In this document: in pieces, positions 1 through 10,138 of the stretch
How positions within the stretch are numbered: the stretch's first letter is position 1
Layout of the letters: each line of letters begins with the position of its first letter
Assembly (NCBI RefSeq): GCF_018691265.1
Contig: NW_024881276.1
Span: forward strand, 2,852,001 to 2,916,000
Reading direction: 5' to 3'
DNA: 64,000 nt
Origin: Tyto alba
Taxonomy: Eukaryota > Chordata > Aves > Strigiformes > Tytonidae
Notes under the pieces: generated by a model
The model's database searches: none
The model's input: only the letters and a program-made list of their open reading frames with translations
Told to the model about the DNA's origin: nothing
Position numbers and translations under genes: made by a program

Positions 1-242
1 TATTCTATTAGGCATGCACGGCTTATAAGAAGCGAGAGCTGCAAGGAGCCAAGACACTCTTGGAAGTTCTGGCCACCTAGCCATGAATGCTAACAGCACA
101 CAAACATTGACATTTTATGTTCAGTGCTGCTGCTTCACTCTACTTCGGGGAAGCTAATTACTTGCACAATTTGCCAGTACCATAAACACAGAATTAATTT
201 CCATTCAAACAAATAGGTCTAATAAGTAAGAAACAAACTTAC
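1..242 (-). other. PPP2R3B: PPP2R3B intron, 5' part (partial)
   Basis: This is the intron after the first coding exon. On the minus strand it begins with GTAAGT at 242-237, directly after the last exon base at 243. The next exon lies beyond the window edge. Nothing else is recognisable in it. Confidence 0.85.
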
Positions 243-590
243 TACTCTGGTTCCTGAGGATCGACGTGTTGCTCTAACATTAGAAATGTTCCTTTGGCTG
301 GCAGGAGTTGCCAATGGAAGAGTAGTAGAAAGTTGAAGAGGACTTAAAGACATCAAAGGCAGTCTGGTATCTGCTAATATGCATTGCGTGGAATTGGAAT
401 TTTTATTAGCAAACCTCTCATTTTTACCATTTCCTGAATGTCCGTTACCAATCTCTGTTTTCTCCTCATTCTTGATTCTTCTCAAACAGTCCTTTAGTGT
501 CAGCTGAGTTCCAGGCTGACTCAACCAGCACAAAAAGAGTTCATCCACTTTCATTTTCAGTACAGGTTGCAAAACTTTCCCAGGTGACAT
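243..590 (-). CDS. PPP2R3B: PPP2R3B first coding exon (PP2A regulatory subunit B'' beta), partial gene
   Basis: This is the amino-terminal coding exon of a PP2A B'' regulatory subunit. B'' subunits bind the PP2A scaffold/catalytic core and direct it to substrates; their calcium-binding EF-hand core lies in later exons outside the window. The exon encodes 116 codons starting MSPGKVLQPVLKMKVDELFL, followed by CWLSQPGTQLTLKDCLRRIK. Both stretches match the start of human PPP2R3B as I remember it. The end of the exon (NVRATRRSSGTRV) matches the human NAPHVRGTRRSAGTRV region. The segment between is serine/asparagine-rich, low in complexity and poorly conserved, as expected for a linker. The start is the ATG at 590-588. 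The exon ends in phase 0 at a consensus donor (GTA then GTAAGT). The paralogue PPP2R3A has a different amino terminus, so PPP2R3B is preferred. Confidence 0.93.
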
Positions 591-693
591 TTTCTACAGA
601 TTTCCCTTTTTGTTGGATCAGATTCAAAATAAAGGTTTGACAATCATCTACTTGTTTCACTTGACTTTCAGTGTTTCACAGACTCCAGGGCTC
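591..693 (-). other. PPP2R3B: PPP2R3B 5' UTR part of the first coding exon, with splice acceptor
   Basis: On the minus strand, a pyrimidine-rich acceptor TTTTCTTACCAG ends at 694, giving an exon start at 693 and 103 nt of 5' UTR before the ATG. An acceptor is expected here because the nearest CpG island is over 1 kb upstream of the ATG, so at least one noncoding exon probably precedes this one. The acceptor was chosen by eye; transcript data would settle it. Confidence 0.6.
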
Positions 694-1918
694 CTGGTAA
701 GAAAACCACTATTATTTAATGTTACAATTTTAACAAACTGCTGATATTTATACCCTCAAGATACCAATAGGTGCTGTGAGATACAGGCTAACACATGACT
801 ACAACATTTTGTGAGGTGTAAGCCATTCATCAGAGTCAAACCCTGAGGATAAGTTCTTTTTAAAGCACACTGTGTAAATGATGGAGACTGGAGAGAAAGC
901 AACTGAACTCAGACTTTCTCAAAGAACTATCTAACAAACGTTCTCTGAGAACATGTGTTAAAACCCACATATATTATGACAAATAAAATACTTATAATCA
1001 AACCTGCTAAGAACAAAATGTCTAAGCAGTTTATGCAAAGCCATGGTGATAGTACAACTAAGATTTAAGAAGCAAGCCTTTCAGTCAGGGTATTTAGAGC
1101 TAAGACTAAAGGCTCAATGTTCATTCAGAAGTCTGTGCTTCTCATTTAAAAATCTTGCACTGCATATTGCAGCCCAGGATGCATTCCCATATGAGTGATG
1201 CCCAGATGAAATCCCACAGATCTTCCCTCACTCTTTGATTTGCCTGTCCACTTGGTATCACAGAGTCATTTGATACTTTAAGAATTGATCTATTTGACAT
1301 TCACTTCTAGAGGTTTTTTTAAAGCCAATGTGAAACCCAGCGTGACTCAGGAATTAGGATGGTATGATTTCAGGTTCAGTTCCTCACCTGAAACAAAGAA
1401 AATATATATTTTTTTTTTTTTAGAAAGCCAGAGGAATGAACCTAAATAATGAGAACAACGCACAAAGTACTGTTGTTACCTCCGCAATCAAATTACTTGC
1501 TGATCTGGTACAGTTTATCTAAACCTGAAGCTTCCTCCCATTTTTTTTTTTTTTTAAGCCTTTATCAATATTTGATCCGTATGTAGAAGGCAGCAAAGAT
1601 ATGCCAATACTTCGCTGGAGAAGCCTTAAAATAAGCACTTGAATTTGGAAACAAGCAACACCTGGCAAATTAACGTATTATTAAAATCAAAGCCCAGCCT
1701 TCATCCCACAGCAGAACCATAAACCTCCTAGTACCGCACCGGTTAAGCTTTCCAACCCTTTATGTTTAATAACTTAACAGCTAAGCTGTTCAGTCACGCT
1801 GCCTCGCTCGTTTTCCACACCAACGCCCGCAGGCCTCAGGCGGCCTGTGCCCGGGTTAGGAGGAGAGCGGTGCCGCCCATTCCCCCCGGGGGCCCAGCTG
1901 GCCGCCATGGCCGTTTAA

Positions 1919-1928
1919 AAAATGGCGG
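1919..1928 (+). promoter_or_regulatory. YY1-like motif
   Basis: The string AAAATGGCGG matches the YY1 consensus often found just downstream of CpG-island transcription starts. It is a motif match only. Confidence 0.35.
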
Positions 1929-1963
1929 GCACCGAACAGGGCGTCGCAGCGACCGCCGCCGCT

Positions 1964-1965
<2 letters not shown>

Positions 1966-1996
<31 letters not shown>
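1966..1996 (+). repeat. Poly(G) tract, 31 bases
   Basis: An uninterrupted run of 31 G lies directly left of the 23-bp minisatellite. A shorter C9 run sits on the other side at 2146-2154. Such a run can form G-quadruplexes on the plus strand, and on the template strand of a minus-strand gene it could hinder polymerase. The exact length may be a sequencing estimate, since homopolymers this long are error-prone. Confidence 0.9.
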
Positions 1997-1999
<3 letters not shown>

Positions 2000-2004
2000 C
2001 AGTA

Positions 2005-2142
2005 CCGCCCCGGGAGCGGAGGGACAACCGCCCCGGGAGCGGAGGGACAACCGCCCCGGGAGCGGAGGGACAACCGCCCCGGGAGCGGAGGGACAACCGC
2101 CCCGGGAGCGGAGGGACAACCGCCCCGGGAGCGGAGGGACAA
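2005..2142. repeat. 23-bp minisatellite, six perfect copies
   Basis: Six consecutive identical 23-bp units start at 2005, 2028, 2051, 2074, 2097 and 2120. Each unit reads CCGCCCCGGGAGCGGAGG followed by GACAA, and a partial seventh unit begins at 2143. The unit contains a GC box-like CCGCCCC and a near-palindrome around CCCGGG. Perfect identity between units implies recent expansion or homogenisation. If the inferred donor at 2254 is right, the array lies at the start of the first PPP2R3B intron. Confidence 0.97.
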
Positions 2143-2309
2143 CCGCCCCCCCCCACAGCCGCTCTGAGGCGACGCGGCTTCGCGCCGGGCGAACGGCCCC
2201 AGGGAGGGCGCGAGCGGAGCGCGCCGCAAACGGACAACGGCCGCAACCACTCACCCGCGCGCCGCCGCGCCGCCCCGCCCCTCCCGCCGCTGCCTTCAAA
2301 TCCGCGCCT

Positions 2310-2317
2310 CACTTCCG
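2310..2317 (-). promoter_or_regulatory. ETS/GABP-type site
   Basis: CACTTCCG on the plus strand (CGGAAGTG on the minus strand) is a consensus ETS site, a common core element of CpG-island promoters. It lies just upstream of the candidate minus-strand first exon end and next to GC boxes. Confidence 0.5.
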
Positions 2318-2335
2318 CCCCGCCCGCCGGCAGTA

Positions 2336-2343
2336 TCGCGAGA
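2336..2343. promoter_or_regulatory. TCGCGAGA palindromic promoter element
   Basis: TCGCGAGA matches the core of the TCTCGCGAGA element that drives bidirectional CpG-island promoters. The first two bases of the 10-mer are not matched. It supports a start site within roughly 100 bp. Confidence 0.45.
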
Positions 2344-2380
2344 GCTCGCCTCTTCCTCCCCGCCGGAGACGCGCCGGGCG

Positions 2381-2394
2381 GTCCCTATGGTAAC
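2381..2394. promoter_or_regulatory. RFX X-box-like motif
   Basis: GTCCCTATGGTAAC matches the RFX X-box (GTTNCC-like half, then GGYAAC half) at about 11 of 14 positions. The right half-site is intact and the left half is degenerate. RFX sites are typical of ciliary and some housekeeping promoters. Confidence 0.35.
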
Positions 2395-2403
2395 GGGAAG
2401 ACC

Positions 2404-2423
2404 GGGGGGGGGGGGGGGGGGGG
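2404..2423 (+). repeat. Poly(G) tract, 20 bases
   Basis: A second uninterrupted G run lies just right of the X-box-like site, in the likely core promoter. Confidence 0.9.
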
Positions 2424-2591
2424 AGCGGGCGTCACAGCGGAGGTTTCGGGCGGGTTTTCCCTCCCTCAACTCCCGTTTCCCATCAGCCTTTGCGCCGCGC
2501 CGCTCGGGGCGGTCGTTTGGGCGCACCCCCCCCAAAAATCTGAGGGGGAACCGGGCCGGTGCTCTGCGGGTCGGGCTGCTGAGGGGGGAGT

Positions 2592-2606
2592 GGGGGGGGG
2601 GGGGGG
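2592..2606 (+). repeat. Poly(G) tract, 15 bases
   Basis: A third long G run in the CpG island. All three long runs have G on the plus strand. Confidence 0.9.
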
Positions 2607-2815
2607 TTGCCGCGGCCCCCCAAGGGGCTCCCCGGTTCCGTGGCGTGTGCCGCGTTCACAGGTTGGGTGTGGCGGGGCCTCGGTGCCCGGCCCGCGGCTG
2701 CCGGGTGGCCTGAGGGGAGCTGGCAAAGGACGTGGGCTCACCTTTGCTGGGTCCGGCTGCTGAAAGGGAGCGCAAAACGCCGCTTCTGCGCGAGCAACTG
2801 GTGTCGTTGCCACTT

Positions 2816-3949
2816 GCGTTAAGGGATTACAAGTGGTAGGAGGGAAGGGGAAATGGAGGCAGTAGCAAATACCCCCCCTTATGAAGGGAACAGTGGGTGC
2901 CAGTCTGTTTCCAGCCCCTTTTTTTTTTTTGAGTAACACGCACTGGGAGCTTGGGCTGCCAGCCTTCACAGGCACTCTCTGAGGCTCCCTAGGTGCGCTT
3001 GTCCCAGGGCTGTTAGCTGAGCCTTGCCCCGTATAATTCTTTTCCACTATACTGTATTTTTCCTCACATGGCTGAACCTCACTTTCATTTGTTTTACATT
3101 CATCCCCTTCCTTCGCTGTGAGGGGCACTCCAGATTTATGACGGGTTGTTATCACAAATCCTTGGAATGTTGCTACCGTGAAACTGAGGCTGTACCACAG
3201 ATTATACCGTTTGCATGTCACAGTGGTTTGAAGGGAAGACCTGGAAATGCCAACAAGATTAAAATAGGGTCAGTGAAGGAATGGGCTTGCTTTCTCATTT
3301 CTGGGGGCTTGGAGAGTAAACACTGAGAAGAGAAAGGGCTGAGGAGAAGCAAACGGCTAGATGACATGAGAGGTGTGGTGCAGTTCAGCACAGTTATGTT
3401 TTGATGAAGTATTATCATCTGGCACAAACCAGTGTTACTCTTGTAAGTACATCAGAGGGCTCTGACGTGCTGCTGTAGACACAACTATATTTTCACAAGC
3501 CTTAAAATGAGATTCTGCATTCAAGAAAACCCGTAGAGTATTGAAAGTTCTTGAGGGAGTCTCAACTTTTCGAAGCAGAGTAGTACTCTTGTTTCCTGAC
3601 CATTGGTTGGTGAAGCTTAGAAAGTATGTTTTTAGAAACCAAAGTGGACAAAATGGCAGTATTTTAAACTGGAGTAAAGCATTCAACATAACACAGAGGA
3701 AGCAGATGTCAAAGTCTGGATAAATCTGTAAATATTATAGAAGTAGCTTTAATGCGGGGGAAAATAAAACAAAAACCCAGTGTTATGGATAGCAGTAAGA
3801 TTTTTGGCCGAGAACTGAAGGGCTGAATTAAGAAGACTGATAGCAGAGCCACAGACATGGAACAAAGAGGACTTTTAAAACATTTTGAATGCCTTTGAAG
3901 CATTCCTTAGTGATGGTGTAGCCATCTGTTGATTGACATGTTGAAGACA
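2816..3949. other. Intergenic, no gene seen
   Basis: The composition drops from GC-rich to AT-rich. Open frames are short and unrecognised. No repeat family was identified. Confidence 0.6.
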
Positions 3950-4092
3950 GGTGGCAAGGAGGGGATCAGAGAGTGAGTTGACAGAGTTGTAGAGTTGGAT
4001 ATCATCTGCATAGAGATGATGCCCTTTGTTGAAACTGGCAATGAGATCTCCCAGAGGAGCAAGAGAAATAAGAAAAAAGAAAAAAAAAAAAC
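3950..4092 (+). repeat. Possible ancient interspersed repeat relic ending in an A-rich tract
   Basis: The stretch around ATCATCTGCATAGAGATGAT, followed by GAAACTGGCAATGAGATCTC and an AGAGGAGCAAGAG run, resembles a widely dispersed amniote repeat I recall from mammals, where a GTCATCAGCATATAGATGG-like segment precedes GAGATCACC. I cannot name the family with certainty. An A-rich tract follows at 4075-4092. Confidence 0.3.
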
Positions 4093-7000
4093 TCAGAAAT
4101 GCACACAGTCGCAGTATTCTCTCGTGTATGCTAGTGTATATTCAAAGCACTTCTAATTCTGACTTTATTAGAGTTTGTCATGATTAACGTTGGTATGAGA
4201 GGAATCAATTCCGTGTGTCTTCTGTTAAACAGAATGTGCTTTGGGGCATCATCACCAGGTCCTAATGATACGTGCAGTTGACAGGGATATTTTGCACATG
4301 TCTCGGGATGGATCAGGTCTACTCAGCAGTGTATCTACTGCTAGGGATGTGTGTTTGTAGAGATACTGGATCCCAAACTTGGCCAAAAGTGGAAAAAATA
4401 CCCAAATTGAACCTTTTTGTTCAGATTTTCCAGCAAGAATTGGAACTGGTGGAAGAGTTCGAAATTCCTTTTTGACTGCTATTTCCATTTTCTTGTTGGC
4501 ATGATAAGTACAGCAGATGTACCTTTCTTGTGTTGCTTTCTATGAATGGAAAACAGAAATCAAAAGAGAAATCTGTTCTAGTGTGTTACAATTTGTGAAG
4601 TGTATCTGTCTGGTTTAATAACGGGATCCTTTAAAAGTCTATTGAATAATTATTAAATATAAAAGCGTGCAATATGCAACTGATACCTGAAAGTTAAAGT
4701 GGTGGGGTCGCACTTAGCATTGTAAGGCATGCAGACTACACTAGGTAAGGCAGGGATCTGTTTAACAAGTGCAAGAAAGTAGTGTATTGGTGTAATTCGT
4801 ACCAGTTAGTAATAGGAGTGCTTGGGCCTCACTATTCGGGTGCAGTGGAGTTAATATACCCACACGAGTACATCCACGTAGCACCGTACCTCCCTCCGTG
4901 TGGTGCGTGGAGGCACTAACCCCGGTGCACAGACTGAAGAGCCACACTGGCTTCCAGTTCTTGTTGGCTCTGTTGCCTACAGCTCGTTTCTGACCTTGTT
5001 TTACTGGTCTTGTCACATGAGATGTTATTAGCAGTACTGCCAACATACGCTAGTGGCTAAATACCAAAGTCCTTCTTTGCCTTTATTTGTCACTCTTACG
5101 GTGACACAGGGCAGTGGTGTTCATTGGGAATGTTCATGCTCCAAATCAGCATTTTGCAACAAGGGCTGGGCTTCTTCCCTGATAACCTTGGGTACGTACA
5201 ACTTAGATGTATAGGTATGAAGGAGGTGTCTCCAGTCCCTCTGTACTTGGTGAGAGTAAAGCAGCATTTCTAAGGCCTGATTAATGTTACCCAGAGGTAG
5301 ATGTCTGACCTGGGTCGGATGTATCATGACTTAAAAGTATCTGTTCCTCTCCACTAATTAATAAGATTCCCGAGTGGTATCAGGGATACACAACCCCATT
5401 TTAAAAGTCTAAAGTTAAGTAGGATAAATGTTTGCAGTATTACATTTACCTGGTTTCACAGGGCAGTGTTAGATACAGGCTCATCTAGTCTCAGAAGTAG
5501 AGTCGTCATCATTCCACAGAGAGTGAGGTTGAGGTGGAACACGTGCTTGAGATCAAAATCCAGTTCACTGCGGGATCTTTATGAGCCCTTCCTCTAGAGC
5601 TTTTCATATGCCTGTCATATAGGGAAGAGAACTACTGTACCTCCTTAGGATGTTGCTTTAAGGAGAATATTGCATTTTGATCAGGCTTCTTATAATGCTT
5701 TTGCTGACACATTTCACAAATTTCAAACCTTGGCATCTGAAGTTTGGTTTTAACCTATATATAAGCACTAAAATAACCGTGTCCTGATTTCCTCATGTGC
5801 TAACTTAGTTGGAAGCGAGTGTGCTGAATATCTCTGTCAAGCTGGTCACTTCTATTTAAGTTGCCTTAATTGAAAATTTTGGCCAGAAGGGCTCATTGAG
5901 GTTGCGCTGCCAAGGTGATATTCCTTGTAAACGTGCTTGTGGTGCGCAGTCAGACAGACATCAGGAGAGTATAATGTTGCTTTCCACTTAGTGAAAGATA
6001 AAATCTAGTTTTCTGTCACTCAGAAATTGCTAGTGCTTGTTTCAGGAGGCAATGGAGAGGACTTCGGGTGCCTTCCGCAGCCTCAAACTGAAGGGAAAGG
6101 CTAAGAAAATGGTAATAACTGGGAATCCCTTAAACTATGCACCTGTAGTGGCTAACCATGTCACTTCACCCTTTCTTGCAGCAGCTTACCAAAAACAGAG
6201 TTAGGATGGTGAACTGCAGGTCATATGGCCTCCAGAAGTAGCATCATATGCAGACAAAAAAATGTCAGCAATGCTGACTTAGTGCACGTGTTCGGCAGCC
6301 AGCAATGCTCTCAGAAGAGCCCGATAGTGAAACTTGAGGCTTGAATTTTCTCTGTCTCCTACCACTTTGGGGTGGAACACTGCAATAATATAGGATCTGG
6401 TTAACAGCTTGCTGATGCACAACTCCTTAAGAGCAAGTCAGGGGCATCATTACAAATTGCTTTGTAACTTGCCAGCTTCGGTCATGAGTGCAGGCATTTA
6501 AACACTCTGTACTTGCAGACACATTTTATTTCTTCCTTATCATACCGTGTAGGTAGACTAAGGTCTTGTTGCTGGCTATCTCTGGACTCGAGCAGTTTGT
6601 TTAATGTGGAAATGTTTAAATTTCTGCAAGGAAAAAAAAGAGAGTATAAGAGCAGGTGCATTACAAGCCAAAGAAGAAGATTGGTTCAGCAGTTGTTTGC
6701 CATCATGGTTTTAAATTAATTCCTACTGGATATCACTGCAGGGCTAGCAATGAACATTTCTTGTACATTTTACTGAATTACTATCAGTGTGTTGGGTTTT
6801 TTTCCACAGGGACCTTGGACTGGGCAATGTTTACAGCAGTCCAGATGTGAAGGCTGGTTCCTCATTAAGTCACCCTGATCTTCTAATCCCAGGTTCACAT
6901 ATTTCTAGTTCTGTATTTTATCCGATGGTTTTATCTAGCATTGTATCCAGGTCACATGGAGTTTATGGAAAACTGCTTGAAATGCAGTCTCTAGGGTGGT

Positions 7001-7539
7001 GTTTAACAAGGTGTGCATGAGGATGTTTATGGGGTGTGAGAATGGGAGTCTATTCATTCTCCACGTTGAGTGTTACTGAGCCCAGTTCTCTTCTAGCCTT
7101 GTCCTGGTGCAACCATTAAAAGGGAGAGGAGACTCTGAGCTATTGTATTCAGCAGCCTGCGGTGTCTGCCAGCTACTTGTCTGCTACCATACCATAAACC
7201 GTGCCGGGGTGCTTGGCTCCTGCATCTCCACCACCTGGCTAGGACCCATTCTGAGGAACCGAGACCCTAACTTGTTGTTTTGGGATAGAACACACGTTTC
7301 TCAGTGTTTCATCAGAGCAGTCTTCATTAGATTATCGAGAAGGCAGTGTAAAACAGATAGTGCCTGTGCTCTTTTTCTGCTTTGGCAGTTCTGAAGAAGT
7401 GTGAATCATGTAATGGGCAAGTATATTTTTATCACTTGGCAAGCAGTTTCTGAAATGATATGTGTATTTTGAGCGCACGGTCTTTGAATATCTGTGTACA
7501 TACATAGATACATTAAATGGAAACTGCAGTAAAACACAG
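4093..7539. other. Intergenic, no gene seen
   Basis: This is AT-rich unique-looking DNA with only short, unrecognised open frames. No repeat or splice-flanked coding exon could be defended. Confidence 0.6.
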
Positions 7540-8060
7540 GTTTATGCTAGCTACTAGTGCTCTAATTAGTTCACCGAGCTAAAAATAATTAACGTAGTTA
7601 ATCGTTGGATTACAACACAATGAGAAGCACACACCTAATAAATCACATTTTTTCATTATTATCTGTTAAGTATCTGGCTGCTCGAGTAATATTTTACAAC
7701 TTTGGTTAAATTCACTTCATGCTCTTCAAAGCCAGTAGCAAAATTTCCAATGAATGGCATCAGACACCTATGCTCAGGGGGTTTTAATTCACCATTGCGT
7801 TACTCCAGTTCCAAGACCTGATCTGCAATTTGACAGCTATTTTAATTCAGCAAAACTAAAAGATTAACTATTTCTAAATTTATGAGCTAATTAGTACACT
7901 AATACAAACCACATTTATCATTTCCCTGAGTCTGCTTAATCCTTCTTCATTACAAAAGTCAGTTCAGATGTCCATAAAAGCTTACAGGAAAAAAAAAAAA
8001 AGAAAAGTATTTATTTTCATTTTCATTAGCGAAAAGTGAAAATTCCAAAAGATTTTGGGC
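7540..8060. promoter_or_regulatory. Candidate conserved noncoding element A
   Basis: This is an AT-rich, CpG-poor block with many homeodomain-type cores (TAATTAG at two sites, TTAATC, AATAAATCA), a TALE-type TGACAGCT and a TTTATGAG. The texture is that of a developmental enhancer. The position upstream of PPP2R3B, facing SHOX if synteny holds, makes this plausible, but conservation cannot be tested here. Confidence 0.3.
8014..8042. promoter_or_regulatory. Inverted pair of IRF/ISRE-like motifs
   Basis: TTTTCATTTTC at 8014-8024 and GAAAAGTGAAAA at 8031-8042 are near-reverse complements around a 6-base spacer. Each resembles the GAAANNGAAA core bound by interferon regulatory factors. It is a motif match only. 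Confidence 0.35.
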
Positions 8061-10068
8061 AGACAGAGCCACATTCTTTTGCTCTCATTAAAGTCCTTTT
8101 AGTTACAGTAGTTAGAGGAGGAAAACACTGTGCAGCTCTAGGCATGTGTCTGCAAGGTTGCCAACACCAATAATTTTATCACAAGTTGAGTAAGATTTAG
8201 TGTTTTTCTTGCAAAGCTCCGCTCCAGAGTCCCATGATTATGAAATAATACTATCTTCCATTAAATGTGTAAGTTAAAAAGAGCCCTTGTGGTTGCAAAG
8301 AAAGTCTTGGAGATAGAAAATTAACGGCTCAACAATTCTCATTGAAAAAAGTGTAAGAGCAGCAGATGAATTTATTTAAAATCAAGATTTTAGAAGCAAT
8401 CTCAGATTTTTGAGAAGTGTTTGTTAATCTAAATATTGTGTCAGTAGCAACACGAATTCCAGCAATATTGCTCTTCAGGTATTTCTGTGTAGGATCTGGT
8501 GCTGCATTCTTGTTCTTGTTATTCTTTTCCTACTCTAGAAACTTAAAGACACAAAAAACCCTACACGTTTTTGTGATTTAAATGCATCAGAGCCCTGAGA
8601 CTTAGGGTTAAGAGTTGGTTACATATTTTAGATATTGGAGCCAGACAGCAATTCAGTCTAATAATGTGCATGTCTACTATTTCCTGAAAATTTGCTGGTA
8701 CATGACCCCTTATGTGCATATGTGCGACCCTACAACAAACTCTCTTATGTGGTGCCAAAAAATGGCATTAGCTTCAGCTGCTTTATTAAATTGCTACCCA
8801 AGCTGGCTTACATTCACCGTGAACAAGACACGGCGTATCCGCAGCGAACGCGTGGTGTGCCAGCTAACGTGGGAGCCTCTGCTCCCCTCTGCGTTCGCCG
8901 GGGTTAGCGCACAGAGGAAGAACAAAAGCCCTTTGAATGCTGGGCCAGAGCGTTTTGCCCACTGTCACAGCGATGTTTGTCCCTCTTTCTGAAGAAGGCG
9001 CTTGAGGCCTACTACCAAATGGCTACCGTGAGCCAAGTTGCTCCTTTTAAGAGCCCCCAAGTCCCGCAGTTGTCAGTGACACAGCGTACCCAGCAGACAA
9101 GTAGTCTGGCTTTTCAGAAGCACTTATCAAATAGACTGCAGCTGTGATGGACTATACTGTTCCCAACTAAATATTCTGTCCCAGAGACAAGGTTAGAGAA
9201 ATAGTCCCTGTGATTAATGTTTAGCTTTTAATATTATCAGCTGAAAAGAGAAATGAATGTGACAGCAGTCAGCAACTGCCAGGATACAGATGCAATACTG
9301 GACTGTTATGGAAATGAGAAAAGTGGAAGCCGAAAGAAGACAAAGCTTGCATAGTGTCTCACGTGATCCTGGGGAAAATAATTGAGGCTAAGGAATATAA
9401 TTTGAATGTATGGGGAGCGTTCGCCGGGGGTTACAGTTATCTGGGTGATTCAGACTTCCCTGGGCTTGAGCTGGGTCCCTGATCCGAACCGCCCTCCAGG
9501 AGAGCCTGTTGGTATCCCTTGGTTGTGAAAGTTCCCCTGTGGGGCTTAGTGTCCACATGCTAATACGGCCTTTGGGAATAGTCCCCATGGTAACATGAAA
9601 CCAGATGGCATTAGTATTTTAATGCTGGTCTTTCCGGACTTTTAAGTGCCTCCTCACGTAGCCTTGCTGTCCTGACTCCATACTTAGCCCTTTTACAAGG
9701 AAGGGTGCTAAGAACCCTTCTGGAAGGATCGATATCTGAATGCAACTTTTCCACAATTTAAAACGTTTTTCTAATTTCCTTTTGTGCGATGTTGTACGAA
9801 TTTCTGTCACGTGGGTGCGTTGCACTTTTTATAATCCCGCAGAGGTGTTCACAAAAGGAGTTCCAAAGAAATGTCAACAGAAGTAAGAGCATGCAGCCAA
9901 TGTCCTTAGCGTTCTGGACCTTAAAGTGCAGCTATTAACCTACTCGGAAGTATGTGCTTATTTCCCATCCTATCCAGGATAGAGTGCAAGCTTCTACTTG
10001 AATTACTTCAAAATCACATGCTTAAATTGTGTTCAATGACATCTTAAGTTCATTTTTGTGTTTCTCAT
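8061..10068. other. Intergenic with one CpG-dense patch, no gene seen
   Basis: This is mostly AT-rich DNA. The exception is a CpG-dense patch at about 8815-8910 with roughly a dozen CpG in 100 bp. Within and near it, GCGTTCGC occurs at 8891 and 9417 on the plus strand and at 8844 on the minus strand. No coding exon was recognised. Confidence 0.55.
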
Positions 10069-10138
10069 TGTCCTGGGTTGAGTGAGTGGTGGAGTTTTTT
10101 GGTGTCAGGGGAGGGGCCTATCGGGGCGGCCCCCTGGG

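Larger units (their letters stand above)
694..2255 (-). other. PPP2R3B: Inferred PPP2R3B 5' intron (UTR intron)
   Basis: This is the stretch between the inferred noncoding exon in the CpG island and the first coding exon. A strong minus-strand donor (CGCGG then GTGAGT, at 2254-2249) and the acceptor at 694 bound it. The part from 694 to about 1780 is AT-rich with short T tracts and no gene signal. The rest is the left half of the CpG island, including the minisatellite. Confidence 0.45.
2256..2400 (-). other. PPP2R3B: Candidate noncoding first exon and start region of PPP2R3B
   Basis: The minus-strand donor GTGAGT at 2254-2249, preceded by CGCGG, would end a noncoding exon at 2255. The ETS, TCGCGAGA and X-box-like motifs cluster at 2310-2394, where the start site would be expected. 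A second plausible minus-strand donor (AAAG then GTGAGC) lies near 2740. The right boundary given here is approximate and no start site can be read directly. Confidence 0.4.
1800..2815. promoter_or_regulatory. PPP2R3B: CpG island, probable PPP2R3B promoter
   Basis: This block is very GC-rich and CpG-dense compared with the AT-rich, CpG-poor flanks. It lies about 1.2-2.2 kb upstream of the PPP2R3B start codon. It has no clear TATA box but several motifs typical of broad vertebrate promoters: an ETS site, a TCGCGAGA core, GC boxes, a YY1-like AAAATGGCGG and an X-box-like site. Long open frames across the island, up to 333 codons, result from the lack of AT-rich stop codons and read as G/P/R low complexity, so they are not called as genes. 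A divergent plus-strand transcript is possible but not shown by the sequence. Confidence 0.85.

Noticed and set aside
1762..2763. A 333-codon open frame (and antisense frames) across the CpG island.
   Set aside because: GC-rich DNA lacks stop codons. The translation is G/P/R low complexity running through the minisatellite and poly(G), with no domain.
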